A stretch of DNA of 30,984 nt from a virus. The stretch spans positions 1-30,984 of IMG/VR virus record IMGVR_UViG_3300034374_001689. One strand, written 5' to 3'. Position numbers and translations under genes: made by a program. Within the stretch, counting starts at the first letter, position 1; each line of letters opens with the position of its first letter. Below, piece after piece: positions 21,528-27,975 of this stretch. The notes beneath the pieces were generated by a model. It made no database searches, was not told the DNA's origin, and saw nothing but the letters and a program-made list of their open reading frames with translations.

Positions 21528-21660
21528 CACATTTCTCCTTCAAATTAAGTTACACTCGATTGTTCGCCTAGCAGGTATCCTAGAAGGGCTGCGGCTTGCA
21601 CGGTTTAGCGCCTCATGCCAGGGCCGTTCTGACGGGCCATGAGTGGGTATCCATCAATAA
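21528..21660 (-). promoter_or_regulatory. Long leader of the capsid gene with inverted repeat
   Basis: This stretch has no ORF. It contains an inverted repeat, CTCATG (21612-21617) with CATGAG (21638-21643), enclosing a partly paired GGGCCGT/ACGGGCC. The leader RNA would therefore fold about 90 bases upstream of the capsid start. It ends in the ribosome binding site AAGGAG (21535-21540). It may stabilise the capsid mRNA. Confidence 0.5.
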
Positions 21661-21661
21661 G

Positions 21662-21691
21662 ACTATATTATAAAACATATTGTGTTGTAAA
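21662..21691 (-). promoter_or_regulatory. Candidate promoter of the capsid gene
   Basis: On the minus strand TTTACA (21691-21686) is followed after 18 bases by TATAGT (21667-21662). A perfect TATAAT (21672-21667) overlaps it at a short 13-base spacing. The segment is AT-rich and lies between the scaffold terminator and the capsid gene, exactly where a separate capsid promoter would be. It is a sigma70-type promoter for host RNA polymerase. Confidence 0.65.
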
Positions 21692-21701
21692 GATGCAGCA
21701 C

Positions 21702-21719
21702 TGTTGCAGATATGCAACA
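21702..21719. promoter_or_regulatory. 18-bp palindrome TGTTGCA-GATA-TGCAACA, putative operator
   Basis: This is a perfect 7-bp inverted repeat with a 4-bp spacer (TGTTGCA 21702-21708, TGCAACA 21713-21719). It lies 10 bases upstream of the -35 box of the capsid promoter. As DNA it looks like a dimeric activator or repressor site. As RNA it would be a very small hairpin before transcription begins, so a DNA role is more likely. I did not see a second full copy in the window. Confidence 0.55.
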
Positions 21720-21728
21720 TTAAACAAA

Positions 21729-21754
21729 GAAAAACCCCGGCTCAAAGGCCGGGG
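21729..21754 (-). terminator. Strong intrinsic terminator after the scaffold gene
   Basis: On the minus strand CCCCGGC, a 6-base loop and GCCGGGG are followed by TTTTTC. It begins 7 bases after the scaffold stop codon (21762-21764). It separates the packaging-replication-portal-scaffold transcript from the capsid-tail transcript. Confidence 0.88.
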
Positions 21755-21761
21755 AAATTCT

Positions 21762-22595
21762 TTAAAACTGCGGCTGGTAGTCGCCTGAACCGTAAACCTG
21801 CTCAAACATTTTTTCTACCTTAGACCTATATACCGGGTCGTTTTGGTATTCTGCCTTGCCAACCATAGCATTTAGCTCTTCCTTGGAAGGAAGGCCTTCA
21901 ACCTGACCAACATCAATTGGAACAGGCTGATCGCCGTAGTATGATCGGACCTTCTGCAATGCACGAATGCCCTGAGCCGTTCCTCCCATGATTTTGAACT
22001 CTTCAAAATCATCTTCAGACCAAACGCCTTTGCGCACCAATCCTTGCGCCCAATCAGTCATGGACTTAATCGTTTGGTCCGCATTTGGCCCTAGCTTTTT
22101 ATACTCTTCTTGGTATGAGACTTCTGCTTGTTGCGCCTCATTCCCAGCCATTGAAATGAACTTTTCGGCCAGTTCATTGAATGCATTCTGGCTAATCCCG
22201 TTTTCCTTAGCCCACTCTTTGTACGTGCTAAGAAGTTCGTCATCTTCTGGCACATTGGCGTCCTCAAACATTTTCGTGTCATATTCTTTCGGCGTTTTGT
22301 GATCGCCGCGAGAAAACTTCTTTTGAAGCTCTTGGTAAGACTTAGCAAGGCTTTCAATGTCAGGCCCATCTTCATCATTCCAGTATTTTTCTGGATACCA
22401 ATCAGGCCGCTCAAACTCAACCTCGTCATCTTCACCAGCAACCATTACGTCTTGCACGGATGGTTGCGTGTCTTCTTGACGATGCGGAACGTAGTTGTCT
22501 TCTGGGGCTTCTTTTTGTGGCTCAATAACAGCCCCGGCAAGAAGGCCGTCGCCTTCACTTGATTCCGATTCTTGCGCTTGTACTTCTTCGCTCAT
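21762..22595 (-). CDS. Capsid scaffolding protein (277 aa)
   Basis: The protein is very acidic and helical, has no Cys, and is rich in Glu, Gln and Asp. It has the stretch DWYPEKYWNDEDGPDIESLAKSYQELQKKFSRGDHKTPKEYD typical of scaffold / capsid assembly proteins of T7-like phages. The C-terminal AMVGKAEYQNDPVYRSKVEKMFEQVYG is the capsid-interacting helix expected for such proteins. It guides procapsid assembly and is then lost. The ATG at 22595 follows GAGAGAGG. A longer frame to 22694 runs back into the upstream gene and is rejected. The upstream stop overlaps the ATG by 4 bases. Confidence 0.87.
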   Translation of the reverse strand: MSEEVQAQESESSEGDGLLAGAVIEPQKEAPEDNYVPHRQEDTQPSVQDVMVAGEDDEVEFERPDWYPEKYWNDEDGPDIESLAKSYQELQKKFSRGDHKTPKEYDTKMFEDANVPEDDELLSTYKEWAKENGISQNAFNELAEKFISMAGNEAQQAEVSYQEEYKKLGPNADQTIKSMTDWAQGLVRKGVWSEDDFEEFKIMGGTAQGIRALQKVRSYYGDQPVPIDVGQVEGLPSKEELNAMVGKAEYQNDPVYRSKVEKMFEQVYGSGDYQPQF

Positions 22596-22861
22596 GCCTC
22601 TCTCGCTTTCAAGATTCTGCGCTCGATTTCTCGAACTAATGAGTTTTGCCCTTCTCGTGCGAATCCATGCGAAGCGTCTTCGCCTGGATACCACGTAGGC
22701 TGCTCAATCGTCAGCGAGCGCAAATGCTGAATAACTTTTTGCCCGTCCTCGCTGCCGAATACACGCAAATACAAAAGGTCCGTATCTGTTGCCTTCTGCT
22801 TGCCTGGCTTGTCTGGCTGAGACTCAAAATGCCTTAGCCCGTCCCATCCATCTGGGTTCAC
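22592..22861 (-). CDS. Bbp19-like phage protein (89 aa)
   Basis: The pattern DLLYLRVFGSEDGQKVIQHLRSLTIEQPTW...FAREGQNSLVREIERRI resembles the family named after Bordetella phage BPP-1 Bbp19: a short N-terminus, a helix beginning at VF.s..G..V, then REGQ.s.v..I. Its function is unknown. It lies between portal and scaffold, overlapping both by 4 bases (22592-22595 and 22858-22861), which is the usual place for this family in podovirus genomes. It is small, soluble and charged. Confidence 0.8.
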   Translation of the reverse strand: MNPDGWDGLRHFESQPDKPGKQKATDTDLLYLRVFGSEDGQKVIQHLRSLTIEQPTWYPGEDASHGFAREGQNSLVREIERRILKAREA

Positions 22862-24411
22862 TCAACTTGCCCTTCCTGTGGTTGCCCCATGCCCTGTTGC
22901 GCAGCAGCCATTTGTGCCATTTGCGCCATCTGTTCCATAGCCTGCTGCCTTTGCTCAGGCGTTGTTCTGAGATCAGCCGGAATGCCAAGTTTATCAGCTA
23001 TGTAATCAGCAATGCTACCGGTATTAATAGCCATTTGACCTTCTGGCCCAAGCGCGCCTGCAAGCTGGACCCACTGAACAATCTTCTCAATATCGCCCAT
23101 GTTCTGAGCCTGAGCGATTGGAGACACAGGCGTTACCTGCACTTGCAATCCGTTGACCTTCAGCGGCATTTCAATCAGGCCGCGACCGTCCATGACATCC
23201 AGAATGCGAGCCACCAATGGCGTCATCGTTTCTGTAATTAAACGGCCAAACGCAGAACCCAAGTTCTGAGCCAACTCTTTCATGCGCTCAGCAATCTCAG
23301 TTGCGGAACGGGCAGACATATTGTCTGGCGGCAACGTATCATCAAGTAAGATTTTCTTAATGTTCATTCTCAAATCGTTAATAACGATCTGGGAAACATT
23401 GAAGTCTCCAGAGCGCGGCAGTTGGCGCAGGCTCTCGCCTTGCGGGCCTCCATTGCGCGCAACAGGAATGATAGCCCCCGGCACAATGCGAATAGTTTGC
23501 GGATTTAGAACGCCATCATCAGCCGCCGTGTAAACTCCAGCAATCGAAAGAGAGGCATTTTTGAGAAGCATCTCAAGGGTTTTGTTCAGCGTTTTAATGT
23601 CAGGTATGGCCGTAACCAATGGACCACGACCATACACTTCTCCAGCAACCTTCATGTAGCGAGCCACGATCCACGGAGAAGACTTCATCCGACGCTGCAA
23701 TAGCGTTGATTTACCTTCCGGCCAAATAACGTGATACTCATAATCGCCACGATCAGGGTCAATTACGGTCGCCTCAACCAACTCGATTTCTTCTGTCGGC
23801 TTTTCTCGAATCATGTATTCAAGTCGTGTTGGAATTTCAGCATCAACCCAATGCTGCTTAATCGCCTCTGCCTTCATCCGCATTCGGCGGTACACGTTAT
23901 CAACCTTGCCGTGAGCGCCCTCTTCAATGGCCACCAAATATTGAGGGACAGCAGTGAACCTAATAGGCGTGACGTCATCTCCCGGCTGCACTAGCATAAC
24001 TGCCGTGCCAACAGCCAAGTCCATCAAGAACTCGCCCATCGCAAGATCAAAGTTGCTCTGCCTAAGAACGGCAAACATTTTTTCAGCGTAAACGTCTAGC
24101 GCCGCTTGAACCTCTTGACGACGCGCCGCAGGAATATCCTGACCCGGCTCCAAGCGACAGAAACGACCATACGGAGGGAATAATCCAGACTGTATGCGGT
24201 TCGCAAAACGCTGCGTTGCGTTGATTGCAGTAGAATCAAAAACCCGCGCCATCTTGTTTTGGCCCGGCGAACCACCGCCCTCATAGTAGCCGTCATAAAG
24301 ATTGCGCTGGGGCAAAGCAAATTCATAACAATCCTCATAAATTTGACGCCAGTTATCCTTGCGGCGCTGGGCAATATCGTGACGCTTCATAACCTGTTCA
24401 GCAGTGAGCAT
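22858..24411 (-). CDS. Head-tail connector (portal) protein (517 aa)
   Basis: The sequence matches the podovirus head-tail connector family (PF12236-type): RRKDNWRQIYEDCYEFALPQRNLYDGYYEGGGSPGQNKMARVFDSTAINATQRFANRIQSGLFPPYGRFCRLEPG, and later YMKVAGEVYGRGPLVTAIPDIKTLNKTLEMLLKNASLSIAGVYTAADDGVLNPQTI. The length (517) is usual for the family. The tail EQMAQMAQMAAAQQGMGQPQEG is low-complexity. Twelve copies form the ring through which the large terminase packs DNA. The start overlaps the DUF6321-like gene (TAATG at 24409-24413). Confidence 0.93.
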   Translation of the reverse strand: MLTAEQVMKRHDIAQRRKDNWRQIYEDCYEFALPQRNLYDGYYEGGGSPGQNKMARVFDSTAINATQRFANRIQSGLFPPYGRFCRLEPGQDIPAARRQEVQAALDVYAEKMFAVLRQSNFDLAMGEFLMDLAVGTAVMLVQPGDDVTPIRFTAVPQYLVAIEEGAHGKVDNVYRRMRMKAEAIKQHWVDAEIPTRLEYMIREKPTEEIELVEATVIDPDRGDYEYHVIWPEGKSTLLQRRMKSSPWIVARYMKVAGEVYGRGPLVTAIPDIKTLNKTLEMLLKNASLSIAGVYTAADDGVLNPQTIRIVPGAIIPVARNGGPQGESLRQLPRSGDFNVSQIVINDLRMNIKKILLDDTLPPDNMSARSATEIAERMKELAQNLGSAFGRLITETMTPLVARILDVMDGRGLIEMPLKVNGLQVQVTPVSPIAQAQNMGDIEKIVQWVQLAGALGPEGQMAINTGSIADYIADKLGIPADLRTTPEQRQQAMEQMAQMAQMAAAQQGMGQPQEGQVE

Positions 24412-24713
24412 TATGACTTTCCTTTATTTCTCTTGCTGATCGCCGCAGCCTTGCTTTTAGCATCGGCCTTAGAAGAAGCGCCCCACGCGCGCAGCGAAAG
24501 AAGCAGGCGCGTGGGACGCCCTTTCTCGTCGCGCTCCGGGCCGGGCATGGAACCCATTCGCGCCAAGAAAGATGCACGCCTTGGGTTGTCACCCGACTTC
24601 ACTGGTGCTTTCAAATTCATTCCCTGCTTGCGCGCAGAAGCGCGGCCCTTTGCGTTAAGGCCACCTTTAGGGTTCTTGCCCTCTTTGCGCTGCCATGCAG
24701 GGGTCTTAGCCAC
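24411..24713 (-). CDS. Basic DUF6321-like protein (100 aa)
   Basis: The opening [76 protein letters not shown] is a very conserved phage signature that I recall as DUF6321. The function is unknown. The product is Lys/Arg/Gly-rich (strongly basic), has no Cys and is probably disordered at the N-terminus. It sits right before the portal gene, as in many podoviruses. Virion association or nucleic-acid binding is likely from charge, but is not demonstrated. Confidence 0.85.
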   Translation of the reverse strand: MAKTPAWQRKEGKNPKGGLNAKGRASARKQGMNLKAPVKSGDNPRRASFLARMGSMPGPERDEKGRPTRLLLSLRAWGASSKADAKSKAAAISKRNKGKS

Positions 24714-24864
24714 GAGCAGCCCTCATATTGTCAATCAAGTTAGGATACGGACGGCCAGCTTTCTTCGCCGCACGCATTGCGGATCGTTTTTGCGCTGAGG
24801 TAAGAGACTTGGGCTTACCCAAATCTTTAGGCCGTTTTTTGTCCCAAACTTCCTTCTTAGCCAT
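24706..24864 (-). CDS. Tiny basic protein (52 aa)
   Basis: The ATG at 24864 gives [21 protein letters not shown] followed by [31 protein letters not shown]. This is a conserved-looking small basic pattern that I have seen beside DUF6321-type genes. An upstream in-frame ATG at 24897 would overlap the previous gene almost completely and is rejected. The stop overlaps the next start by 8 bases. The function is unknown. Confidence 0.7.
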   Translation of the reverse strand: MAKKEVWDKKRPKDLGKPKSLTSAQKRSAMRAAKKAGRPYPNLIDNMRAARG

Positions 24865-24991
24865 TTTTCTTAGCCTTCCCAGACTTTGATAACGCAATGG
24901 CGACAGCCTGCTTCATTGGACGCCCTTCTTGCATGAGCATCTTAATGTTTTGGCTGACAACATTTTCAGACTTACCCTTTTTCAAAGGCAC
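24857..24991 (-). CDS. Tiny basic protein with GTG start (44 aa)
   Basis: The translation (reading the GTG at 24991 as Met) starts [20 protein letters not shown] and continues [24 protein letters not shown]. This is a very common phage microprotein pattern (PLKKGKS..., then I..LM.EG...[11 protein letters not shown]). It overlaps the 52-aa gene by 8 bases, and the preceding stop is 1 base upstream. The function is unknown to me. Its strong family resemblance and tight packing support it despite the small size and GTG start. Confidence 0.75.
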   Translation of the reverse strand: MPLKKGKSENVVSQNIKMLMQEGRPMKQAVAIALSKSGKAKKNG

Positions 24992-24992
24992 G

Positions 24993-25145
24993 TTACTTAG
25001 CCTTCTTTTTCATCATCTTGGTTTTCATATTAGCCTCAGTAACACGTCCACCATACTGTTTGGCATATTCTTTTGCAGCAGCCATTCCAGCTTTGCTATA
25101 AGCAAAGGTGCGCGTTTTTCCGTCTTTAGTTACTACTTTTGGCAT
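24993..25145 (-). CDS. Tiny basic protein (50 aa)
   Basis: The ATG at 25145 gives [20 protein letters not shown] followed by [30 protein letters not shown]. An N-terminal beta-hairpin-like part precedes a helix with a Lys-rich end. The upstream stop and this ATG overlap (TGATG). It is one of four consecutive tiny basic proteins before the portal. The function is unknown. It could be a DNA-condensing or assembly factor by charge only. Confidence 0.72.
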   Translation of the reverse strand: MPKVVTKDGKTRTFAYSKAGMAAAKEYAKQYGGRVTEANMKTKMMKKKAK

Positions 25146-25351
25146 CAGCCTACTCCTAGTGTGGTTTGCTCATCGCCGCCGCCAGCGCCAAGCCTGCCGG
25201 GACTCAATAATGCACGACGCCCACTGCGCCTAGCCCTTACGCCAGCCGCGCGCCTACGCGCTTCCGTGTCATCCACAGGTTGCGGCTCTACCTTTGGCTC
25301 AGGCGCAGGCGCGGGTGCAGCCGCTTTAGGCTTGCTTATAATGCCACCCAT
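25145..25351 (-). CDS. Small virion-region protein, paralogue of its upstream neighbour (68 aa)
   Basis: It has a Pro/Ala-rich low-complexity N-terminus (KAAAPAPAPEPKVEPQPV), an Arg-rich centre (TEARRRAAGVRARRSGRRALLSPG) and the end EQTTLGVG. The upstream neighbour ends in the very similar Arg-rich segment plus QTTLGAG, so the two are paralogues or share a binding motif. Start and stop overlap their neighbours by 1-3 bases. Similar short genes precede DUF6321-type genes in podoviruses, and the function is unknown. Confidence 0.72.
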   Translation of the reverse strand: MGGIISKPKAAAPAPAPEPKVEPQPVDDTEARRRAAGVRARRSGRRALLSPGRLGAGGGDEQTTLGVG

Positions 25352-25575
25352 TAGCCAGCACCCAAGGTCGTCTGAATGCCCATTTGCGGATTTTCGCGCT
25401 CAGAAGAAAGCAACATGCGCTGGCCACCCGTTGCTCGTGCGCGACGGCGCGCTGCAATCTGAGCCTTCTTGCTGCGCTCTTCTTCTTGCAGCCTAGCCTC
25501 TTGTCGATCCTGTGCCTCTTTAATAGATGGATCAGGCGGGGGCGACTTAGGCGCTCCTCCAAATAATCCGCTCAT
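25351..25575 (-). CDS. Small virion-region protein ending in QTTLGAG (74 aa)
   Basis: It begins MSGLFGGAPKSPPPDPSIKEAQDRQEARLQEEERSKK, then has the Arg-rich ARRRARATGGQRMLLSSERENPQMGIQTTLGAG. The FGG/PxPP start and the C-terminal LLS...TLG are typical of small proteins near the head genes of short-tailed phages. It is paralogous at the C-terminus to the next gene. The start overlaps the stop of the gp13-like gene by 4 bases. The function is unknown. Confidence 0.75.
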   Translation of the reverse strand: MSGLFGGAPKSPPPDPSIKEAQDRQEARLQEEERSKKAQIAARRRARATGGQRMLLSSERENPQMGIQTTLGAG

Positions 25576-26045
25576 TCAAAAATCCTCGACATCATTAAAT
25601 AATCAACACCGCTAGGGCCGTACTTTCGCAAAACCCCTTCTCGACTGAACTTTAACATCCTAGCCCATCTAATTGCAACTATATTGCGTTCATCCACTGT
25701 TATTTGAAGTCTTCTTAGCTTTAGAGTAACTGCAATTTGATTGAAGTATCGCATTGCACCCCTGGAAAGTGACACTGGAACAACGTCACAATGACTGCTA
25801 GTCAACATCCATGCCTCTGCCGCGCCTGCCCAAAATTCATTAACGCCAAAGCAACATACCATTTGCCCATTACAAATGGCAGTCACGGCATGGCCCGACG
25901 CCTCATATGATTGAAGGTATTCTTTAAAATTCGGCAATTCAGAAAAAAGCCTGCGGTCGAACTCGCGCAAATGCATTGCATATGGGTGTGCCCAATGAAA
26001 TGGAACAAACGAAACATTTTTGTTAGTAGTGATTGACCGCACCAA
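25572..26045 (-). CDS. T7 gp13-like protein (DUF2833, GNAT-like fold), about 157 aa
   Basis: The sequence VSFVPFHWAHPYAMHLREFDRRLF...HAVTAICNGQMVCCFGVNEFWAGAAEAWMLTSSHCDVVPVSLSRGAMRYFNQIAVTLKLRRLQITVDERNIVAIRWARMLKFSREGVLRKYGPSGVDYLMMSRIF fits the phage gp13/DUF2833 family, which is related to GNAT acetyltransferases and needed for virion assembly in T7. The start is unclear. In-frame candidates are TTG 26045 or GTG 26042, neither with a good ribosome binding site. A better-placed ATG (26066) with GGGAGG upstream is in the same frame but separated by an amber codon (26055-26057). Low initiation could be intended. Confidence 0.82.
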   Translation of the reverse strand: MVRSITTNKNVSFVPFHWAHPYAMHLREFDRRLFSELPNFKEYLQSYEASGHAVTAICNGQMVCCFGVNEFWAGAAEAWMLTSSHCDVVPVSLSRGAMRYFNQIAVTLKLRRLQITVDERNIVAIRWARMLKFSREGVLRKYGPSGVDYLMMSRIFE

Positions 26046-26095
26046 ACAAACGCCCTATATATTCATTGTTAGAGTTTTCCTCCCTGGAAACTAAA

Positions 26096-26117
26096 CCCCG
26101 GCGATTAAGCGCCGGGG
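26096..26117 (-). terminator. Bidirectional-type terminator hairpin with a stop codon in its loop
   Basis: CCCCGGCG (26096-26103), loop ATTAAG, CGCCGGGG (26110-26117). The TAA stop of the primase-helicase is in the loop on the minus strand (26105-26107). On the minus strand the stem is followed by TTTAGTTT. On the plus strand it is followed by TTCTTTTTT, which is a better U-tract. It is therefore a minus-strand terminator or attenuator that could also stop any antisense rightward transcription. Confidence 0.75.
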
Positions 26118-27919
26118 TTCTTTTTTATCTCCCTGACAATGCCATTGGAAACTCCAATAATACCCATGTCTTGCAACCTCTGACGAGCGCGCATTCTCCT
26201 AGTCCCGCCAGCATCGCGGGACATTGACCGATGCTTATCAGTCCATTGCTTGTGAGAAACCTCTGAACATTCTCGATCTATGAATAATTGTCGCAACGCC
26301 TCTAGGGCGCGGTCCTCCTCAATACCCAAATTGATTTTTGAAGAAAATTCAGCATCATCCTTGCGGCTAAGAACAATGGATGAATCGCCAATCAGTGCAA
26401 TTTCTTCCATGCGGAATGTCATGTCATCACACGGCTCTGCGTCCTTTTGCTTCTCCATCTTCATGGATAATAAATTCTCAGCACGAGCAACGCGAATACT
26501 CGTATCTACTGCGCCCAACAAAGCCGTTGAACCACGCATCCCACGCGCAACATCTTTGCCGCTATGGTGAATGCCCATAAGAGCGCAGCCAACATGCTTC
26601 TTAATCGAATCACACGAATCAATAAACATACCCATGTCAGTTGCGGAGTTTTCATCGCCGCCAAGCAATGCCCTTGCAACAGTGTCAACAAAGACGGCGC
26701 TAAACTCCATACCAAAGCTGTCAATCGTTCGCATCAATTTTTCAACTTCATCCGGCTCTCGAAGGCGGACAGCCGTTGGCAAAACAAAAAATGGCGCGTC
26801 AATGCCTACTCCATGATAAGCCTGCCATGCGTGTATACGCTTTCCTAGCCCACCTACGCCCTCACCTGCGATATAAAGCACCGCCCCCTGCGCTGACGCC
26901 TTCCCTTGCCACGCCTCACCATAAGCCATACTCAAGGCCATATCTAAAGCTAGAAAGGATTTGCCAGCCCCAGGCTCACCGTACATCACGGAAAATCCAT
27001 GTTTCGTTAAAACATCCTCAATGCACCACTCAACAGGCGGCATGGAACGAAGGAAGGATAGTGAGTACGTTTGGAAAATATCGTCGCGTTGAATTTCAAC
27101 GTCATCGACTTTTGGCTTTTCAACAATTGGCTCAGCCTTTTTGGCCAAGATCGTTAAATGCTCAACTGTATTCCCAGCGTCAAGCCAATCACAAATATCA
27201 CCCTTTTCAACAACACCGGGCAATTCAACCATGCGGACAGACTTCGCAACGTTTGTTAGTTCTGAGACAACGAGATTGGCGTGCGCCATACCAGCCTGGT
27301 CATTGTCTGGGATAACAACGACGTTCTTACCCAAAAAATATTGCGCTAGTTCCGGCTTCCAGTTTTTTGCGCCGCCGTGATTTGTAGTGGCAATCTTGCC
27401 CTCCCTAACTAATCGGTCTGCGCACTTTTCACCCTCAACAATGTAAATTGCCTTCTGGCCCGCCGACATCACCGCTGGCAAATTGTACGGCAAGGGATCA
27501 ACATCACGCATGTTATTGATCCAACCGCCATTCCCATCAGGTTGCCTTTGGCGAAATGTTTTCGGCTCAAACCTCTGCACCTGATAGGATAGAACGCCAT
27601 CAGCGTTGTAATAATCGTAACACTTAGAAACAAACGAGCGAGGCATGATCGCTTCTTCTGTTTTTTTATCTATCCCAAACTTACGCTGCAATATGTCCGC
27701 AATACTAGAAAGCGAAGCACCTTCACGCGACCTAACCAAGTGCGTAACGCCGCCACCCTCTTGCTCTTCGTGGTCAAACCAAGTGCCCTTTCTCAAGTCA
27801 ACAGACTTGGACCCGTGCGTTCCCCACCGCAACTGATGTCGGCTCGATAACTTAGCATTCGGCTCCCCCCAATAGTGGCGAGCCACCTGCTCCATGTAAG
27901 ACCCAATATTAACTGCCAT
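26105..27919 (-). CDS. Primase-helicase: TOPRIM plus RepA-type AAA ATPase (604 aa)
   Basis: The N-terminal 90 residues resemble the entry domain of phage primases but contain no CHC2-type zinc cysteines. The TOPRIM domain is at about 157-215: YIVEGEKCADRL (Glu162/Glu164) and VVVIPDNDQAG (Asp205, Asp207). The RepA-like RecA-fold helicase comes next: Walker A GEPGAGKS (314-321), Walker B AVFVDT (408-413), GIHHSGKD (449-456). It primes and unwinds DNA for phage replication, partnered by a polymerase not seen in this window. A strong GGGAGG ribosome binding site precedes the ATG at 27919, and a hairpin separates it from the SSB-like gene upstream. Confidence 0.92.
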   Translation of the reverse strand: MAVNIGSYMEQVARHYWGEPNAKLSSRHQLRWGTHGSKSVDLRKGTWFDHEEQEGGGVTHLVRSREGASLSSIADILQRKFGIDKKTEEAIMPRSFVSKCYDYYNADGVLSYQVQRFEPKTFRQRQPDGNGGWINNMRDVDPLPYNLPAVMSAGQKAIYIVEGEKCADRLVREGKIATTNHGGAKNWKPELAQYFLGKNVVVIPDNDQAGMAHANLVVSELTNVAKSVRMVELPGVVEKGDICDWLDAGNTVEHLTILAKKAEPIVEKPKVDDVEIQRDDIFQTYSLSFLRSMPPVEWCIEDVLTKHGFSVMYGEPGAGKSFLALDMALSMAYGEAWQGKASAQGAVLYIAGEGVGGLGKRIHAWQAYHGVGIDAPFFVLPTAVRLREPDEVEKLMRTIDSFGMEFSAVFVDTVARALLGGDENSATDMGMFIDSCDSIKKHVGCALMGIHHSGKDVARGMRGSTALLGAVDTSIRVARAENLLSMKMEKQKDAEPCDDMTFRMEEIALIGDSSIVLSRKDDAEFSSKINLGIEEDRALEALRQLFIDRECSEVSHKQWTDKHRSMSRDAGGTRRMRARQRLQDMGIIGVSNGIVREIKKNPGA

Positions 27920-27930
27920 TTAATTCCTCC

Positions 27931-27968
27931 CAAAAGAATCGGGGGTGCGCCCGCGAAGCGCACCCCCG
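27931..27968 (-). terminator. Attenuator/terminator hairpin before the primase-helicase
   Basis: CGGGGGTGCGC (27940-27950) pairs with GCGCACCCCCG (27958-27968), 11 perfect base pairs with a 7-base loop. On the minus strand it is followed by ATTCTTTT. It starts 8 bases after the SSB-like stop. The T-run makes partial termination likely, so SSB-like mRNA would exceed primase-helicase mRNA. Confidence 0.72.
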
Positions 27969-27975
27969 GCACCAG

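Noticed and set aside
20847-21548. 233-codon plus-strand ORF opposite the capsid gene
   Set aside because: It is antisense to a well-supported capsid gene, has no ribosome binding site and has no recognisable pattern.
24259-25496. Plus-strand ORFs of 179 and 199 codons opposite the small basic genes
   Set aside because: They are antisense shadows of Lys/Arg-rich genes. The minus-strand genes overlap start-to-stop in order and match known phage small-protein patterns.
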